Source of the DNA: Planctomonas deserti | GTDB lineage: Bacteria; Actinomycetota; Actinomycetes; Actinomycetales; Microbacteriaceae | Direction of reading: 5' to 3' | DNA length: 64,000 nucleotides | Assembly: GCF_003067705.1 (NCBI RefSeq) | Contig: NZ_QANL01000003.1 | Span: 124,001 to 188,000, forward strand | Made by a program: the position numbers and the translations under genes | Part shown: one piece after another, positions 17,222 through 26,860 of the stretch | Numbering within the stretch: the first letter of the stretch is position 1 | Layout: every line of letters begins with the position of its first letter | The notes under the pieces: generated by a model | What the model saw: the letters and a program-made list of their open reading frames with translations, nothing else | Told to the model about the DNA's origin: nothing | Databases searched by the model: none

Positions 17222-17785
17222 CTATCGTTCGGGTTGATCCTTCTTCACGCCCGGACCGCGGAGCTCGTCCCGGCGCAGGTACAGGTCACGCAGCAGGGCC
17301 ACCTCGGCGCCGTGGTGCACCTGCTCGTCGATCAGGATGCGGACGACCTCGACCGCGGGCAGCGGATCTCCGAGGTGCGACGGGCGCGGCTGCAGCAGCG
17401 CGGAGTCATCCGCTCCCGACAGCCAGCGGGTCACGGGCGCGCGGCTCGACCGCCAGTCGGCCAGTGCGGCCCGTGCGGTGGACGGCACGTCGAGGTCCGG
17501 GAAGGTCCGGGTGCCGGGGCCGAAGGCGTGCTCCCAGTAGATCCAGTTCCCCGCGGTGACGTGCACGAGCCGCCACGCGATGGTCGTCAGGGGAGCGGTC
17601 GGGGCGGGGGCGAACTCGTAGGGGTAGGTCCATCGTCCCGAGCCCTCCGGGTCCGGCTCGACGTTCCAGCACCCGGGCACGGGGCACCAGAGGTACTCGG
17701 CGTCGGTCAGCCCTCGACATCGCTCGTCGAGGCGCTGGGCGGACGCCTCCCACTCGAGAAGCAGGACCTCGGCGGCGAGGGACAC
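17222..17785 (-). CDS. DinB superfamily protein
   Basis: A 187-residue four-helix-bundle protein of the DinB/YfiT-type superfamily. Potential metal ligands are in the expected helices: RLVHVTAGNWIYWEHAF mid-protein and DEQVHHGAEVALLRDLY near the C-terminus, where the HH pair is typical. Relatives include thiol transferases using mycothiol or bacillithiol, and many members of unknown role. No precise reaction can be assigned. GTG at 17785 is chosen as the first start before the conserved helix LLLEWEASAQRLDERC. Confidence 0.75.
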   Translation of the reverse strand: MSLAAEVLLLEWEASAQRLDERCRGLTDAEYLWCPVPGCWNVEPDPEGSGRWTYPYEFAPAPTAPLTTIAWRLVHVTAGNWIYWEHAFGPGTRTFPDLDVPSTARAALADWRSSRAPVTRWLSGADDSALLQPRPSHLGDPLPAVEVVRILIDEQVHHGAEVALLRDLYLRRDELRGPGVKKDQPER

Positions 17786-17826
17786 GGCTGGGGGCGAGCG
17801 GCGTGGGCGTCGCGGGGCGCGGGCGG

Positions 17827-17991
17827 TCAGTCGGGCAGGGTGGCGGACAGCGGGGCCTCGGGGTCGACGTCGGGGTCGTCCTCGATGCGCTCGTCAGGAT
17901 CGACGGTTGCGGGAGCCACGGGAAGTTCCTCGTCCTCGACGAGCGGCACGGGGCGTTCCTCGTTGGCGTCCGGATCGAATTCTCTCTCCAT
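17827..17991 (-). CDS. Small acidic protein (54 aa)
   Basis: A 54-residue protein of Glu, Asp, Pro and Val (MEREFDPDANEERPVPLVED at the start, PEAPLSATLPD at the end). It is too short and too polar for a globular domain. It belongs by composition and promoter layout to the acidic-protein set, with TACCCT six bases before the ATG and no ribosome site. It is divergent from the aspartase gene. Confidence 0.6.
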   Translation of the reverse strand: MEREFDPDANEERPVPLVEDEELPVAPATVDPDERIEDDPDVDPEAPLSATLPD

Positions 17992-17997
17992 GCCCTC

Positions 17998-18003
17998 AGG
18001 GTA
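17998..18003 (-). promoter_or_regulatory. -10 box for leaderless acidic-protein gene
   Basis: On the minus strand GATACCCT is followed by six bases and the ATG at 17991. Promoter layout supports this very short gene as real. Confidence 0.5.
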
Positions 18004-18135
18004 TCCCCGCCGTCCCGTCCGGGGCAGGGCCGGTTGCCGGGGCCTCTCGGGGGCATCCCCGCCGGTGGGCGACCGCCCTGCGGCGAGTACAGTCGGAGGC
18101 GCCGACCGGCAGGATCTTCGAGCATCGGAGCGTGC

Positions 18136-19794
<1,659 letters not shown>

Positions 19795-19861
19795 CCGCGG
19801 CGCACTCCGCCCCGCCGGGTCCAGCGTCGGCCGGGTTCAGCATCCGCCGCGCTCCGCCCCG

Positions 19862-19970
19862 CCGGGTTCCGAATCCGCAGGGTTCACGATTCAGGCTGTG
19901 CTGCGACACGCCGCGTTCGGGACCGGCTCAAACGCGGCGTGTCGCAACTGAACCTGAATTCGGAACGGGC
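19862..19970. repeat. Large imperfect palindromic element
   Basis: A nested inverted repeat fills this convergent intergenic region. The centre is a perfect 16-bp stem (19902-19917 with 19931-19946); outside it lie GGTTCA/TGAACC (19881-19886 / 19949-19954) and TTCCGAAT/ATTCGGAA (19867-19874 / 19958-19965). It is too long and complex for a simple terminator, resembling a repetitive extragenic palindrome or MITE-like element. It differs in sequence from the CCCTGAGC-type repeats of this window. Confidence 0.7.
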
Positions 19971-20039
19971 CAGGAGCGGGCACGGCCCAGGAGGGATCCG
20001 GGACGTGCAGGGAGGGACGGGACCGGGAGGGGTTCCGGG

Positions 20040-20708
20040 TCAGGAGGCGGGGCGGTCGTCGTGGTCGATCACCACGGTGCCGTCCTCGTCCGCGACGAAC
20101 ACCGCGTCCGTGTTCACGTCGTCGTCCTTCGCGAGATCCTCGTCGAGGTCGTCGTCGAGCTCGGCGAGGGCGTCGTCGCGTCGCTCGCTGGCCGAGAGCA
20201 CGGCCTTCGCGCCGGCGTCGCTGCTGCGCTGGCGCAGGTCCTCGGCCGTCTCCGTCACCTTCGTGCGGGCGTCCGTCGTCGTCTCGACGACCCGGTCCCG
20301 CAGGTCCTCGGCGGTGTGGCTCACGGTGTCCGCCACCGATCGCGCGCGACCGGCGAGCAGCTCGCTCACCTCGCGGGCGGTGTCGCTCAGTCGCGACGAC
20401 ACGTCCTTCGTGCTCTCCGCGACGCGCTCGCCCACGTCCTTCGCGGTCTCGCTCACCCGCTCACCCACGTCCTTGGCGGTCTCGGCAACCTTCGCCGACA
20501 CGTCCTTCGCGACCTCGGTCACCCGCTCCTGCACGACGGGGGCGTTCTCGGTGACGAAGCGCTGAGCGTCGGAGACACCCTTCTGCACGCGGGGGTCCTC
20601 CCAGAGGTCCTCGGCGGTGTGCCGGATGCGCTCGTAGCGGGAGCGGCCGGCGCGGGCGCCCAGGACGTACCCGATCGCGGCGCCGAGAAGGAAGAGGAAT
20701 CGAGTCAT
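20040..20708 (-). CDS. YtxH-like anchored protein with LEA-type 11-mer repeats
   Basis: A 222-residue protein. Residues 1-20 form a membrane anchor (FLFLLGAAIGYVLGARAG) followed by basic RSRYERIR, as in YtxH proteins and the 16749-17159 protein. Residues 56-165 are ten consecutive 11-residue units of the type AKDVGERVSET (hydrophobic at positions 4 and 8, charged elsewhere). This is the periodicity of group 3 LEA proteins, which fold into amphipathic helices on drying. The C-terminus is strongly acidic. The predicted role is a membrane-tethered stress protectant; coiled-coil scaffold is the alternative. ATG at 20708 has GGAG upstream. Confidence 0.8.
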   Translation of the reverse strand: MTRFLFLLGAAIGYVLGARAGRSRYERIRHTAEDLWEDPRVQKGVSDAQRFVTENAPVVQERVTEVAKDVSAKVAETAKDVGERVSETAKDVGERVAESTKDVSSRLSDTAREVSELLAGRARSVADTVSHTAEDLRDRVVETTTDARTKVTETAEDLRQRSSDAGAKAVLSASERRDDALAELDDDLDEDLAKDDDVNTDAVFVADEDGTVVIDHDDRPAS

Positions 20709-20748
20709 GCGATGCTCCGATCGTGTCGAACGAGTACTGCCGACAAGC

Positions 20749-20895
20749 CTAGGAGACGCCGCCGTCCTTCTCCTCGGAGTCGGATCCGGATCGGCCGACA
20801 GCGGTGTCCTCGTTGGCGTCGTCCTCCGCGGTGAAGTCCGCGTCACCGGGGATGGAGTGGTCGTGGATGGGGTCGATGTTCGAGGCGTCGCTCAT
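20749..20895 (-). CDS. Small acidic protein (48 aa)
   Basis: A 48-residue acidic peptide, MSDASNIDPIHDHSIPGDAD at the start and EEKDGGVS at the end. There is no domain; it fits the window's acidic set in size and composition. TAGGGT lies six bases before the ATG, so a leaderless message is likely. It lies just upstream of the LEA-like gene on the same strand (40 bp), so the two may be co-transcribed. Confidence 0.6.
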   Translation of the reverse strand: MSDASNIDPIHDHSIPGDADFTAEDDANEDTAVGRSGSDSEEKDGGVS

Positions 20896-20901
20896 CGTCC
20901 G

Positions 20902-20907
20902 ACCCTA
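20902..20907 (-). promoter_or_regulatory. -10 box overlapping the upstream gene's stop
   Basis: On the minus strand GGGCGTAGGGT is followed by six bases and the ATG at 20895. The hexamer overlaps the TAG stop of the FAH-family gene. Confidence 0.55.
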
Positions 20908-21789
20908 CGCCCGGGTCACCCGGGTGTGAGTGGTCAGCTCGCCGATGCCCTCGACCGTCACCGTGACCGTGGAGCCGTCGACGAGGAACACCTGCGGGTC
21001 GCGCGAGTAGCCCGCGCCGCTCGTGGTGCCCGTCGAGATGAGCGTGCCCGGCTGCAGGGTCGCGGAGCGGGAGAGGAACGAGATGAGCTGCGCCACCGTG
21101 CGCACCATCTCAGCGGTGTTGCCGTCCTGCATCCGCTCGCCGTCGAGGTCGGTGCTGATGCGCAGGTTCTGCGGGTCGGGGACCTCGTCCGCTGTGACCA
21201 CGACGGGCCCGGTGGGGGTGAAGCCGTCGAAGCTCTTGCACCGGCTCCACTGCTGCTCGGAGAACTGCAGGTCGCGTGCGGTCATGTCGTTGACCACGGT
21301 GTAGCCGAACACGTGGGAGAGGGCGTCGTCGACGCTCACGTTGCAGGCCGGCGTGCCGATGAGAACGCCGAGCTCCACCTCGTAGTCGACCTCGGTGCTC
21401 AGGGAGCGCGGCCACTCGGTGACGCCCTCGTGCCCGGCGAGGGAGTTCGGCCAGAGCGCGAAGACGGTGGGCGCGGACGTCGAGACGATGTTCAGCTCGT
21501 CCGCGTGCGCCCGGTAGTTGAGGCCCACGGCGTAGATCGCGGGCGGCCGGAGCACGGCGGACGCGAATTCCACCTCGGCGGTGGCTGTGGCGCTCATCCC
21601 GGAACCGCGGGCACGGTCGGCGAACGCACGCACGCGGTCCACCTCGGCGGGGCCCCGCTCGATGAGGTCCTGCAGGTCACGCGGCGCGTCCTCGAGGATC
21701 TCGTCGAGGAAGACCGCCGACTCCTCGTCGATGAGCACGGCCAGACGGGGAGGGGCGCCGTTTCCGGCGACGAGGTGCGCGAATCTCAC
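20905..21789 (-). CDS. Fumarylacetoacetate hydrolase family protein
   Basis: A 294-residue FAH-superfamily enzyme that probably hydrolyses, decarboxylates or isomerises a beta-keto/enol acid in aromatic or sugar-acid catabolism. The fold's metal-site segments are clear: AVGLNYRAHADE, the acidic pair in STEVDYEVELGVLIG, and VNDMTARDLQ, with KSFDGFTPTGP and STGTTSGAGYSRDP later. The N-terminal ~75 residues form the usual small cap domain (VRFAHLVAG). GTG at 21789 fits family N-termini. No partner pathway genes are adjacent, so the substrate is unknown. Confidence 0.88.
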   Translation of the reverse strand: MRFAHLVAGNGAPPRLAVLIDEESAVFLDEILEDAPRDLQDLIERGPAEVDRVRAFADRARGSGMSATATAEVEFASAVLRPPAIYAVGLNYRAHADELNIVSTSAPTVFALWPNSLAGHEGVTEWPRSLSTEVDYEVELGVLIGTPACNVSVDDALSHVFGYTVVNDMTARDLQFSEQQWSRCKSFDGFTPTGPVVVTADEVPDPQNLRISTDLDGERMQDGNTAEMVRTVAQLISFLSRSATLQPGTLISTGTTSGAGYSRDPQVFLVDGSTVTVTVEGIGELTTHTRVTRA

Positions 21790-21860
21790 GATTCGAGGGT
21801 ACAGGGGTAACGAAAACGGTCCCACCATGGGCGGGGCGCGTTCGAAGGGACAGCGGAATC

Positions 21861-21949
21861 AGCACGACGAGCGGGTTCGTCTGTCGACATTGACACTTAC
21901 CCGCCGCTCCACTTTGGGGTGGGACAGGCAAACCCGCTCGCTTCGTGCT
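21861..21949. repeat. Imperfect inverted repeat, possible mobile-element remnant
   Basis: Arms of 25-27 bp (21861-21885 and 21923-21949) match with a few mismatches and a two-base indel, starting AGCACGA and ending CTGTC, around a 37-bp spacer containing GACATTGACACTT. The arrangement looks like terminal repeats brought together or a MITE. The 456-bp gene-free region 21790-22245 around it has mixed composition and no convincing open frame, consistent with decayed mobile DNA. No transposase is present. Confidence 0.5.
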
Positions 21950-22245
21950 GGGGTCCGATGTGCCGGCTCACGATCGTCCCCCCCGAAGTCGTGACGTGCG
22001 GTCCGTTCCGCTGGCACTCTCCAATAATGCGTTGAGAACCCTCCGCGCGCCGGACTTCGTTTGTGGGGTCAGGGTATCCACGGCGGGATGCCCCCACAAG
22101 AGGGCGGCCCTCAGCACAGTGATCAGGCCCGAAAGAATCAGGGCGGGCGGCAGCCGGGGTCACGGTGTTCTCAGGGCCGCGGCCCGGCTCGGCAGGCACG
22201 TGCTCGCACTGCTCAACTCGGCCGCGGTGCCAACCGGGCTGCCGC

Positions 22246-24813
22246 TCAGCCCGGAAGGCGCTCCTCGACCACGTCTGCCGGGTCCTTGTCCGGCCGCCAG
22301 CCGCGCCAGCTCGGCTGCCGCAGCCGTCCCGTCGACGTCCACTCCGCGAACTCCACCTCACCGACGAGCGTCGGTGTGACCCAGCGGGCACCGGCCGCGT
22401 CCACCCTCGGCACATCGGACAGCGGGGACGACTCCTGTTCCATCCGGGTCAGGCGCGGCACGAGGTCCTCGAGCTCCGCCTCGCGGAAGCCGGTGCCCAC
22501 CCGGCCGACGTACCGCAACCCGTCGTCGCTCGGCACCCCGAGGAGGAGAGAGCCGACGCTGCTCGCCCGGCGGCCCTTTCCCGGCTTCCAGCCGGCGATC
22601 ACGACCTCCTGGTGACTGCTGTGCTTGAGCTTCACCCACGCGCGCGAGCGCCGCCCGGCGGCGTAGGTGCTGTGGCGCTTCTTCGCCATGATCCCCTCCA
22701 GCCGCAGCGCCCGGCTGCTCGCCATCGCCGCGTCGAGGTCGCCCTCGAAGGCGGGCGGGATCTGCACGACGGAGCGCGGCGGCGGCGAGAGCAGCGCGAA
22801 CAGGGCCTCCCGCCGCTCGTCGTAGCCGCGATCGAGGAGCGACTCCCCGTCCTCCTCGAGCAGGTCGAAGAGCAGGAAGTGCACGGGTTGCTGCGACCGC
22901 GCGCGCTCGATGTCCGCGGCGCGGGTGAGATTCATCCGCAGCTGCAGCCTGCCGAAGTCGGGCCGCCCCTGATGCAGGGCGACGATCTCGCCGTCGAGCA
23001 CCGCGCTGCGGCCGGGCAGCAGGGCGCCGAGCTCGGCCAGCTCCGGATAGGCGGCCGTCAGGTCGTTGCCGTTGCGGCTGACCAGGCGCACTCGGCCGTC
23101 CTCGACGTAGGCGAGGGCGCGGATGCCGTCCCACTTCATCTCGAATGCCCACTCCTCGTCGTCCGTGACGTCGGCGAGCGAGCCGAGCGACGCCGACATC
23201 GGGGTCAGGTCGCGGACCCGGGCCGGTGCAGGCGTCGGCCGCTTCTGCGGCTCCGGCGGCTCCGTCCGCTCCAGCGGCTCCGGTCGCTTCTCCCGCTCCG
23301 ACGGCTCCGGTGCTGCCTCGGATCGCGACGTGGCGTGCCCGAAGGAGGACCGGCCACCGTGCGCCGTGGTGCCCGCGGGTTCCATGAGGTGCATGAGCCA
23401 GTTGTTCGGCCCACCGGTGCCGTTCGTGTGGATGAGCGCGTACCGGCGCGGTTCGGTGCCGATGCCGGACTCGCCCTTCGTGCCGTGCAGCGTCACGATG
23501 ACCTCACGGCCGTCGCGCCACTTCTCCTCCTCGTACTCGCCGGCCTCCCAGATGGTCACCTCGCCCGCGCCGTACTCGCCCTCGGGGATGCTGCCCTCGA
23601 ACGTGCCGTACTCGAGCGGGTGGTCCTCGGTCTGCACCGCCAGGTGGTTCTGCTTCGGGTCGGTGGGCAGGCCCTTCGGCACGGCCCAGCTCACGAGCAC
23701 CCCGTCGTGCTCCAGCCGGAAGTCGTAGTGCAGCCGGCGGGCGTGGTGCTCCTGCACGACGAACGAGTGACCCGAGGACGGACCGGGCGCCTCGTCCGGC
23801 ACGGGCTCGGCCGTGCGGTTCTTGTCCCGCATGCTGCGGTACTTCGCGAGGCGATCGCGGGACTCCGTGGTCGCGTCGAAGCGGTCGAGGTGCTCCCGGG
23901 TCGGCTCGAGCGCGGCTAGCCCGCCAGACTCGACGGCGGCCATCGGGTCCTCCCGCCCCTCCATCCGGGCCATGACCTCCCGGTAGTCGAGGTGCCGGAG
24001 GTCCGGGTCGTCGAGCTCCTCCCAGGTGCGCGGCACCGCGGCCGTGGGCCGGTGCCGACCGCGCAGGGAGTACGGCGCGATGGTCGTCTTCTTGCCGTTG
24101 TTCTGGCTCCAGTCCACCAGCACCTTGCCGGCGCGCAGCGTCTTCTTCATGTCGCTGACGATGAGGTCGGGGTGGTCGGCTTCGAGCGCCCGGGCCAGCT
24201 CGTGGGCGACGGCGGACACCTGGTCGGAGGTCTGGCGACCGTCGAGGGCCACGTACAGGTGGATGCCCTTACTGCCGCTCGTGACCGGGTAGGGGTCGAG
24301 CCCCATGGTGGTGAGGATGCGCCTCGCCAGCCTGGCGACCTCGACGCACTCGGGCAGCCCGGCGCCCTCGCCCGGGTCGAGGTCGAGCACCATGCGGTCG
24401 GGATTACGCGGGGCGCCGGTGCGGCCGAACTGCCACTGGGGTACGTGGATCTCGAGCGACGCGATCTGCGCGAGCCAGGTCAGCGTGGCGAGGTCGTTGA
24501 CGAGGGGGTAGTCGTAGGTGCCCTTGCTGTGCTGCAGGGATGCGCGCGGCACCCAGTCCGGCGCGGAGTTGTCGAGGTTCTTCTGGAAGAAGACCTGTCC
24601 GGGCTCGCGCTCGCTGCCCACCCCGTGCACCCAGCGCTTCCGCGTCACCGGGCGGTTGCGAGCATGCGGGATGAGGTGCGGTGCGATGGCGGCGTAGTAG
24701 GCGATGACGTCACGCTTGGTGGTGCCGGTCTCCGGATAGAGGACCTTGCTCAGGTTCGTGAGGGTCAGACGGTGGCCGTCGATCGTCACGACCTGCTCGT
24801 CTTTTCCCGCCAT
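22246..24813 (-). CDS. ligD: Multidomain NHEJ DNA ligase D
   Basis: An 855-residue LigD with the mycobacterial order polymerase-phosphoesterase-ligase. The primase-polymerase domain (about 1-300) has D144 and D146 in VLDLDPGEG and the HLYVALDG strand. The phosphoesterase domain (about 345-500) has VVQEHHARRLHYDFRLEHDG with HYD at 362-364. A Pro/Glu/Arg-rich linker follows, then the ATP-dependent ligase with nucleotidyl lysine K560 in FEMKWDGIRAL, plus VKLKHSS and the OB-fold RYVGRVGTGF. It seals double-strand breaks with Ku. It is divergent from ku with 20 bp between start codons. Confidence 0.97.
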   Translation of the reverse strand: MAGKDEQVVTIDGHRLTLTNLSKVLYPETGTTKRDVIAYYAAIAPHLIPHARNRPVTRKRWVHGVGSEREPGQVFFQKNLDNSAPDWVPRASLQHSKGTYDYPLVNDLATLTWLAQIASLEIHVPQWQFGRTGAPRNPDRMVLDLDPGEGAGLPECVEVARLARRILTTMGLDPYPVTSGSKGIHLYVALDGRQTSDQVSAVAHELARALEADHPDLIVSDMKKTLRAGKVLVDWSQNNGKKTTIAPYSLRGRHRPTAAVPRTWEELDDPDLRHLDYREVMARMEGREDPMAAVESGGLAALEPTREHLDRFDATTESRDRLAKYRSMRDKNRTAEPVPDEAPGPSSGHSFVVQEHHARRLHYDFRLEHDGVLVSWAVPKGLPTDPKQNHLAVQTEDHPLEYGTFEGSIPEGEYGAGEVTIWEAGEYEEEKWRDGREVIVTLHGTKGESGIGTEPRRYALIHTNGTGGPNNWLMHLMEPAGTTAHGGRSSFGHATSRSEAAPEPSEREKRPEPLERTEPPEPQKRPTPAPARVRDLTPMSASLGSLADVTDDEEWAFEMKWDGIRALAYVEDGRVRLVSRNGNDLTAAYPELAELGALLPGRSAVLDGEIVALHQGRPDFGRLQLRMNLTRAADIERARSQQPVHFLLFDLLEEDGESLLDRGYDERREALFALLSPPPRSVVQIPPAFEGDLDAAMASSRALRLEGIMAKKRHSTYAAGRRSRAWVKLKHSSHQEVVIAGWKPGKGRRASSVGSLLLGVPSDDGLRYVGRVGTGFREAELEDLVPRLTRMEQESSPLSDVPRVDAAGARWVTPTLVGEVEFAEWTSTGRLRQPSWRGWRPDKDPADVVEERLPG

Positions 24814-24833
24814 AACACTCCATCATTGGACGT

Positions 24834-25835
24834 ATGAGATCCATCTGGAAGGGCGCGGTGACGTTCGGCCTCGTGAACGTGCCGGTGAAGCTGTACAGCG
24901 CGACCGAGGATCACGACGTGAGCCTGCACCAGGTGCACGACCAGGACGGCGGGCGGATCCGCTACCAGCGGCGCTGCGAGATCTGCGGCAACGTCGTGGA
25001 CTACGAGCACATCGCCAAGGCGTACGACGACGGCGACCGCACGGTCGTGCTCACGCCCGAGGACCTCAAGTCGCTGCCCGAGGAGCGCAGCCGCGAGATC
25101 GACGTCGTCGAGTTCGTGCCCACCGAACAGGTGGACCCCATCATGTTCGACCGGAGCTACTACCTGGAGCCGGACTCGAAGTCACCGAAGGCCTACGTGC
25201 TGCTGCGCGACACGCTCGCCCGCACCGACCGCACGGCGATCGTTCAGTTCGCGCTGCGGCAGAAGACCAGGCTCGCCGCCCTGCGCGTACGCGGCGACGT
25301 GCTCGTGCTGCAGACCCTGCTCTGGGAGGACGAGGTGCGCGAGGCCAAGTTCCCGTCGCTCGACGAGAAGGTAAAGACCTCGTCGCGTGAGCTCGAGATG
25401 TCGTCCCAGCTCGTGAAGAGCTTCGAGAGCGACTTCGAGCCCGGGAAGTTCACCGACGAGTACCAGGCGCAGCTGCGGCAGCTCATCGACGCGAAGCTCG
25501 CCGAGGGCGACGCGTACGACACCGAGGCGACCTTCGGCGAGACAGAGTCCGACCAGGGCGGCGAGGTGCTCGACCTCATGGAGGCCCTGCGCCGGAGCGT
25601 GGAGAGCAACCGCGCCACCCCGGCCGCGAAGTCGACCCGGGGATCCACGGCGAAGGCTGCGGACGACGCTGACGACGCGGATGCCGACGAGAAGCCGGCC
25701 GAGAAGCCCGCGCCGAAGAAGCGCGCCCCGGCGAAGAAGCCGACGGCCGCCGCGAAGAAGACCCCGGCTACGAAGGACGAGTCCGCGGACGAGGCGGAGC
25801 CGACGAAGAAGCCGACGCGCCGCAAGAGCGCCTGA
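24834..25835 (+). CDS. ku: DNA end-binding protein Ku
   Basis: A 333-residue bacterial Ku homodimer subunit that encircles DNA ends and recruits LigD. The family opening MRSIWKGAVTFGLVNVPVKL, the RRCEICGNVV cysteine pair and the core to about residue 255 are all present. After residue ~255 there is a long Lys/Ala/Pro/Asp-rich tail with repeated PAKK/KKTP motifs, the flexible basic extension known to modulate DNA threading in actinobacterial Ku. Only 20 bp separates it from the ligD start, so each promoter must lie inside the other gene. Confidence 0.97.
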   Translation: MRSIWKGAVTFGLVNVPVKLYSATEDHDVSLHQVHDQDGGRIRYQRRCEICGNVVDYEHIAKAYDDGDRTVVLTPEDLKSLPEERSREIDVVEFVPTEQVDPIMFDRSYYLEPDSKSPKAYVLLRDTLARTDRTAIVQFALRQKTRLAALRVRGDVLVLQTLLWEDEVREAKFPSLDEKVKTSSRELEMSSQLVKSFESDFEPGKFTDEYQAQLRQLIDAKLAEGDAYDTEATFGETESDQGGEVLDLMEALRRSVESNRATPAAKSTRGSTAKAADDADDADADEKPAEKPAPKKRAPAKKPTAAAKKTPATKDESADEAEPTKKPTRRKSA

Positions 25836-25844
25836 CCCGAGCCC

Positions 25845-25982
25845 ACGGTCCCTGAGCTCGTGCAAGGGACGTCGTGTGCCTCTCGTCGCTTCGGCGTCCA
25901 CTGTCCCTGAGCTCGTCGAAGGGACGGAACCCGCCTCGCGCCGCTTCGGCGGGCTCAGCGACCGTGTGGGCTCAGCGACCGC
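25845..25982. repeat. REP-like repeat cluster after ku
   Basis: Copies of the interspersed repeat at about 25845-25871 and 25901-25926 (plus orientation) and 25942-25964 (inverted, in the GCTCAGCGACCG variant), with a truncated half at 25968-25982. They fill the gap between ku and the thiamine riboswitch; no gene is seen in it. Confidence 0.8.
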
Positions 25983-26030
25983 GTCGGCGGACGGGCCGTC
26001 CGGCCGCGACCCGCGGGGGCGCCGGGCGCG

Positions 26031-26036
26031 TACACT
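26031..26036 (+). promoter_or_regulatory. -10 box for the thiamine-riboswitch operon
   Basis: TACACT lies about seven bases before the first riboswitch nucleotides, consistent with transcription starting at the aptamer. Confidence 0.55.
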
Positions 26037-26043
26037 GGTGCCG

Positions 26044-26133
26044 AACACGGGAGTCCGGTGAGCCGGGCTGAGAGGAAGATACCCAATCTTCGACCGTCGA
26101 ACCTGATCTGGATCATGCCAGCGCAGGGAGATG
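26044..26133 (+). ncRNA. TPP riboswitch (THI element)
   Basis: The conserved thiamine pyrophosphate aptamer is easily read: GGGCTGAGAGG at 26064-26074, the variable arm, then GAACCTGATCTGG and ATGCCAGCGCAGGGA (ending about 26129). These are the two most invariant blocks of the class. It lies in the leader of the ykoE-ykoD-ykoC transporter genes, which it should turn off when TPP is abundant. A hairpin at 26145-26169 between aptamer and gene is a candidate expression platform. Confidence 0.95.
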
Positions 26134-26144
26134 ATTCTCTGACC

Positions 26145-26169
26145 AGTTGCCGGTCCGATGCCGGCGACT
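26145..26169 (+). promoter_or_regulatory. Candidate riboswitch expression-platform hairpin
   Basis: A 9-bp stem with one G-U pair (26145-26153 with 26161-26169) and seven-base loop follows the aptamer. TTTTT occurs 14 bases later (26184-26188), too far for a textbook terminator. Mechanism (termination or start-site masking) is undecided. Confidence 0.4.
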
Positions 26170-26209
26170 GTACCCGTGCCCGCTTTTTCTTTCGAAAGGG
26201 GCACGAATC

Positions 26210-26839
26210 GTGCACGACACCACCGTCCTTCCCCCCGCCACCACCGCCTCCTCGCGCGGTCGCCGACGCTGGCGCGTCGTCGACATCGTCGTGGCCAGCG
26301 TGCTCGGCGTCGCCTCCGGGCTGCTCTTCCTGGTCTGGAACGCGGCGTACAACCCGCTGAGCGCCCCGCTGGAGCTCGCGCTCCCCGGCCTCCAGGCCCT
26401 TCTCGGCGGCGGCTGGCTCTTCGCCGGGGTGCTGACCGGCCTCGTCATCCGCAAGCCCGGCGCCGCCCTGTACGGCGAACTGCTCGCCGCGGCGGTGTCG
26501 GCTCTGGTCGGCAACCAGTGGGGCGCGTCGACCCTGCTCTCCGGCCTCGTTCAGGGGCTCGGCGCGGAGATCGTGTTCGCCCTGTTCCTGTACGCGAACT
26601 GGCGGCTCTACGTCGCCGTGCTCGCCGGCATGGGAGCGGGCCTCGCCCTGGCCGTCAACGACCTGATCTTCTACTACGCCGGTGCGAGCGGCACCTTCGC
26701 CGTCATCTACGTGGTCGCCGCGCTGATCTCGGGAGCCCTCATCGCCGGGCTGCTGTCCTGGCTGGCCGCGCGGGGACTTGCGAGGACAGGGGCGCTCAAC
26801 CGCTTCGCCTCCGGTCGCGAGGCGTCCGCCCGGCGCTGA
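26210..26839 (+). CDS. ykoE: Thiamine-related ECF transporter, substrate subunit YkoE
   Basis: A 209-residue membrane S-component. It has about five to six hydrophobic segments and the YkoE-type sequence VVASVLGVASGLLFLVWNAA, GVLTGLVIRKPGAAL and GELLAAAVSALVGNQWG. Together with the following ATPase and T-component genes it forms an energy-coupling-factor importer. YkoEDC systems under THI riboswitches are predicted to take up thiamine or its hydroxymethylpyrimidine precursor. GTG at 26210 is chosen because GAAAGGGG lies just upstream and the hydrophobic core follows. Exact ligand is inferred from the riboswitch. Confidence 0.88.
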   Translation: MHDTTVLPPATTASSRGRRRWRVVDIVVASVLGVASGLLFLVWNAAYNPLSAPLELALPGLQALLGGGWLFAGVLTGLVIRKPGAALYGELLAAAVSALVGNQWGASTLLSGLVQGLGAEIVFALFLYANWRLYVAVLAGMGAGLALAVNDLIFYYAGASGTFAVIYVVAALISGALIAGLLSWLAARGLARTGALNRFASGREASARR

Positions 26840-26860
26840 CGCGGGCAGGAGCGAGCAACC

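Noticed and set aside
21861-21949. Definite IS21-type element end
   Set aside because: The spacer only loosely resembles IS21-family ends and no istA/istB remnant is found, so no family is assigned.
22165-23919. Long plus-strand open frame opposite ligD
   Set aside because: Composition is a GC3 shadow and the minus strand carries all LigD catalytic motifs.
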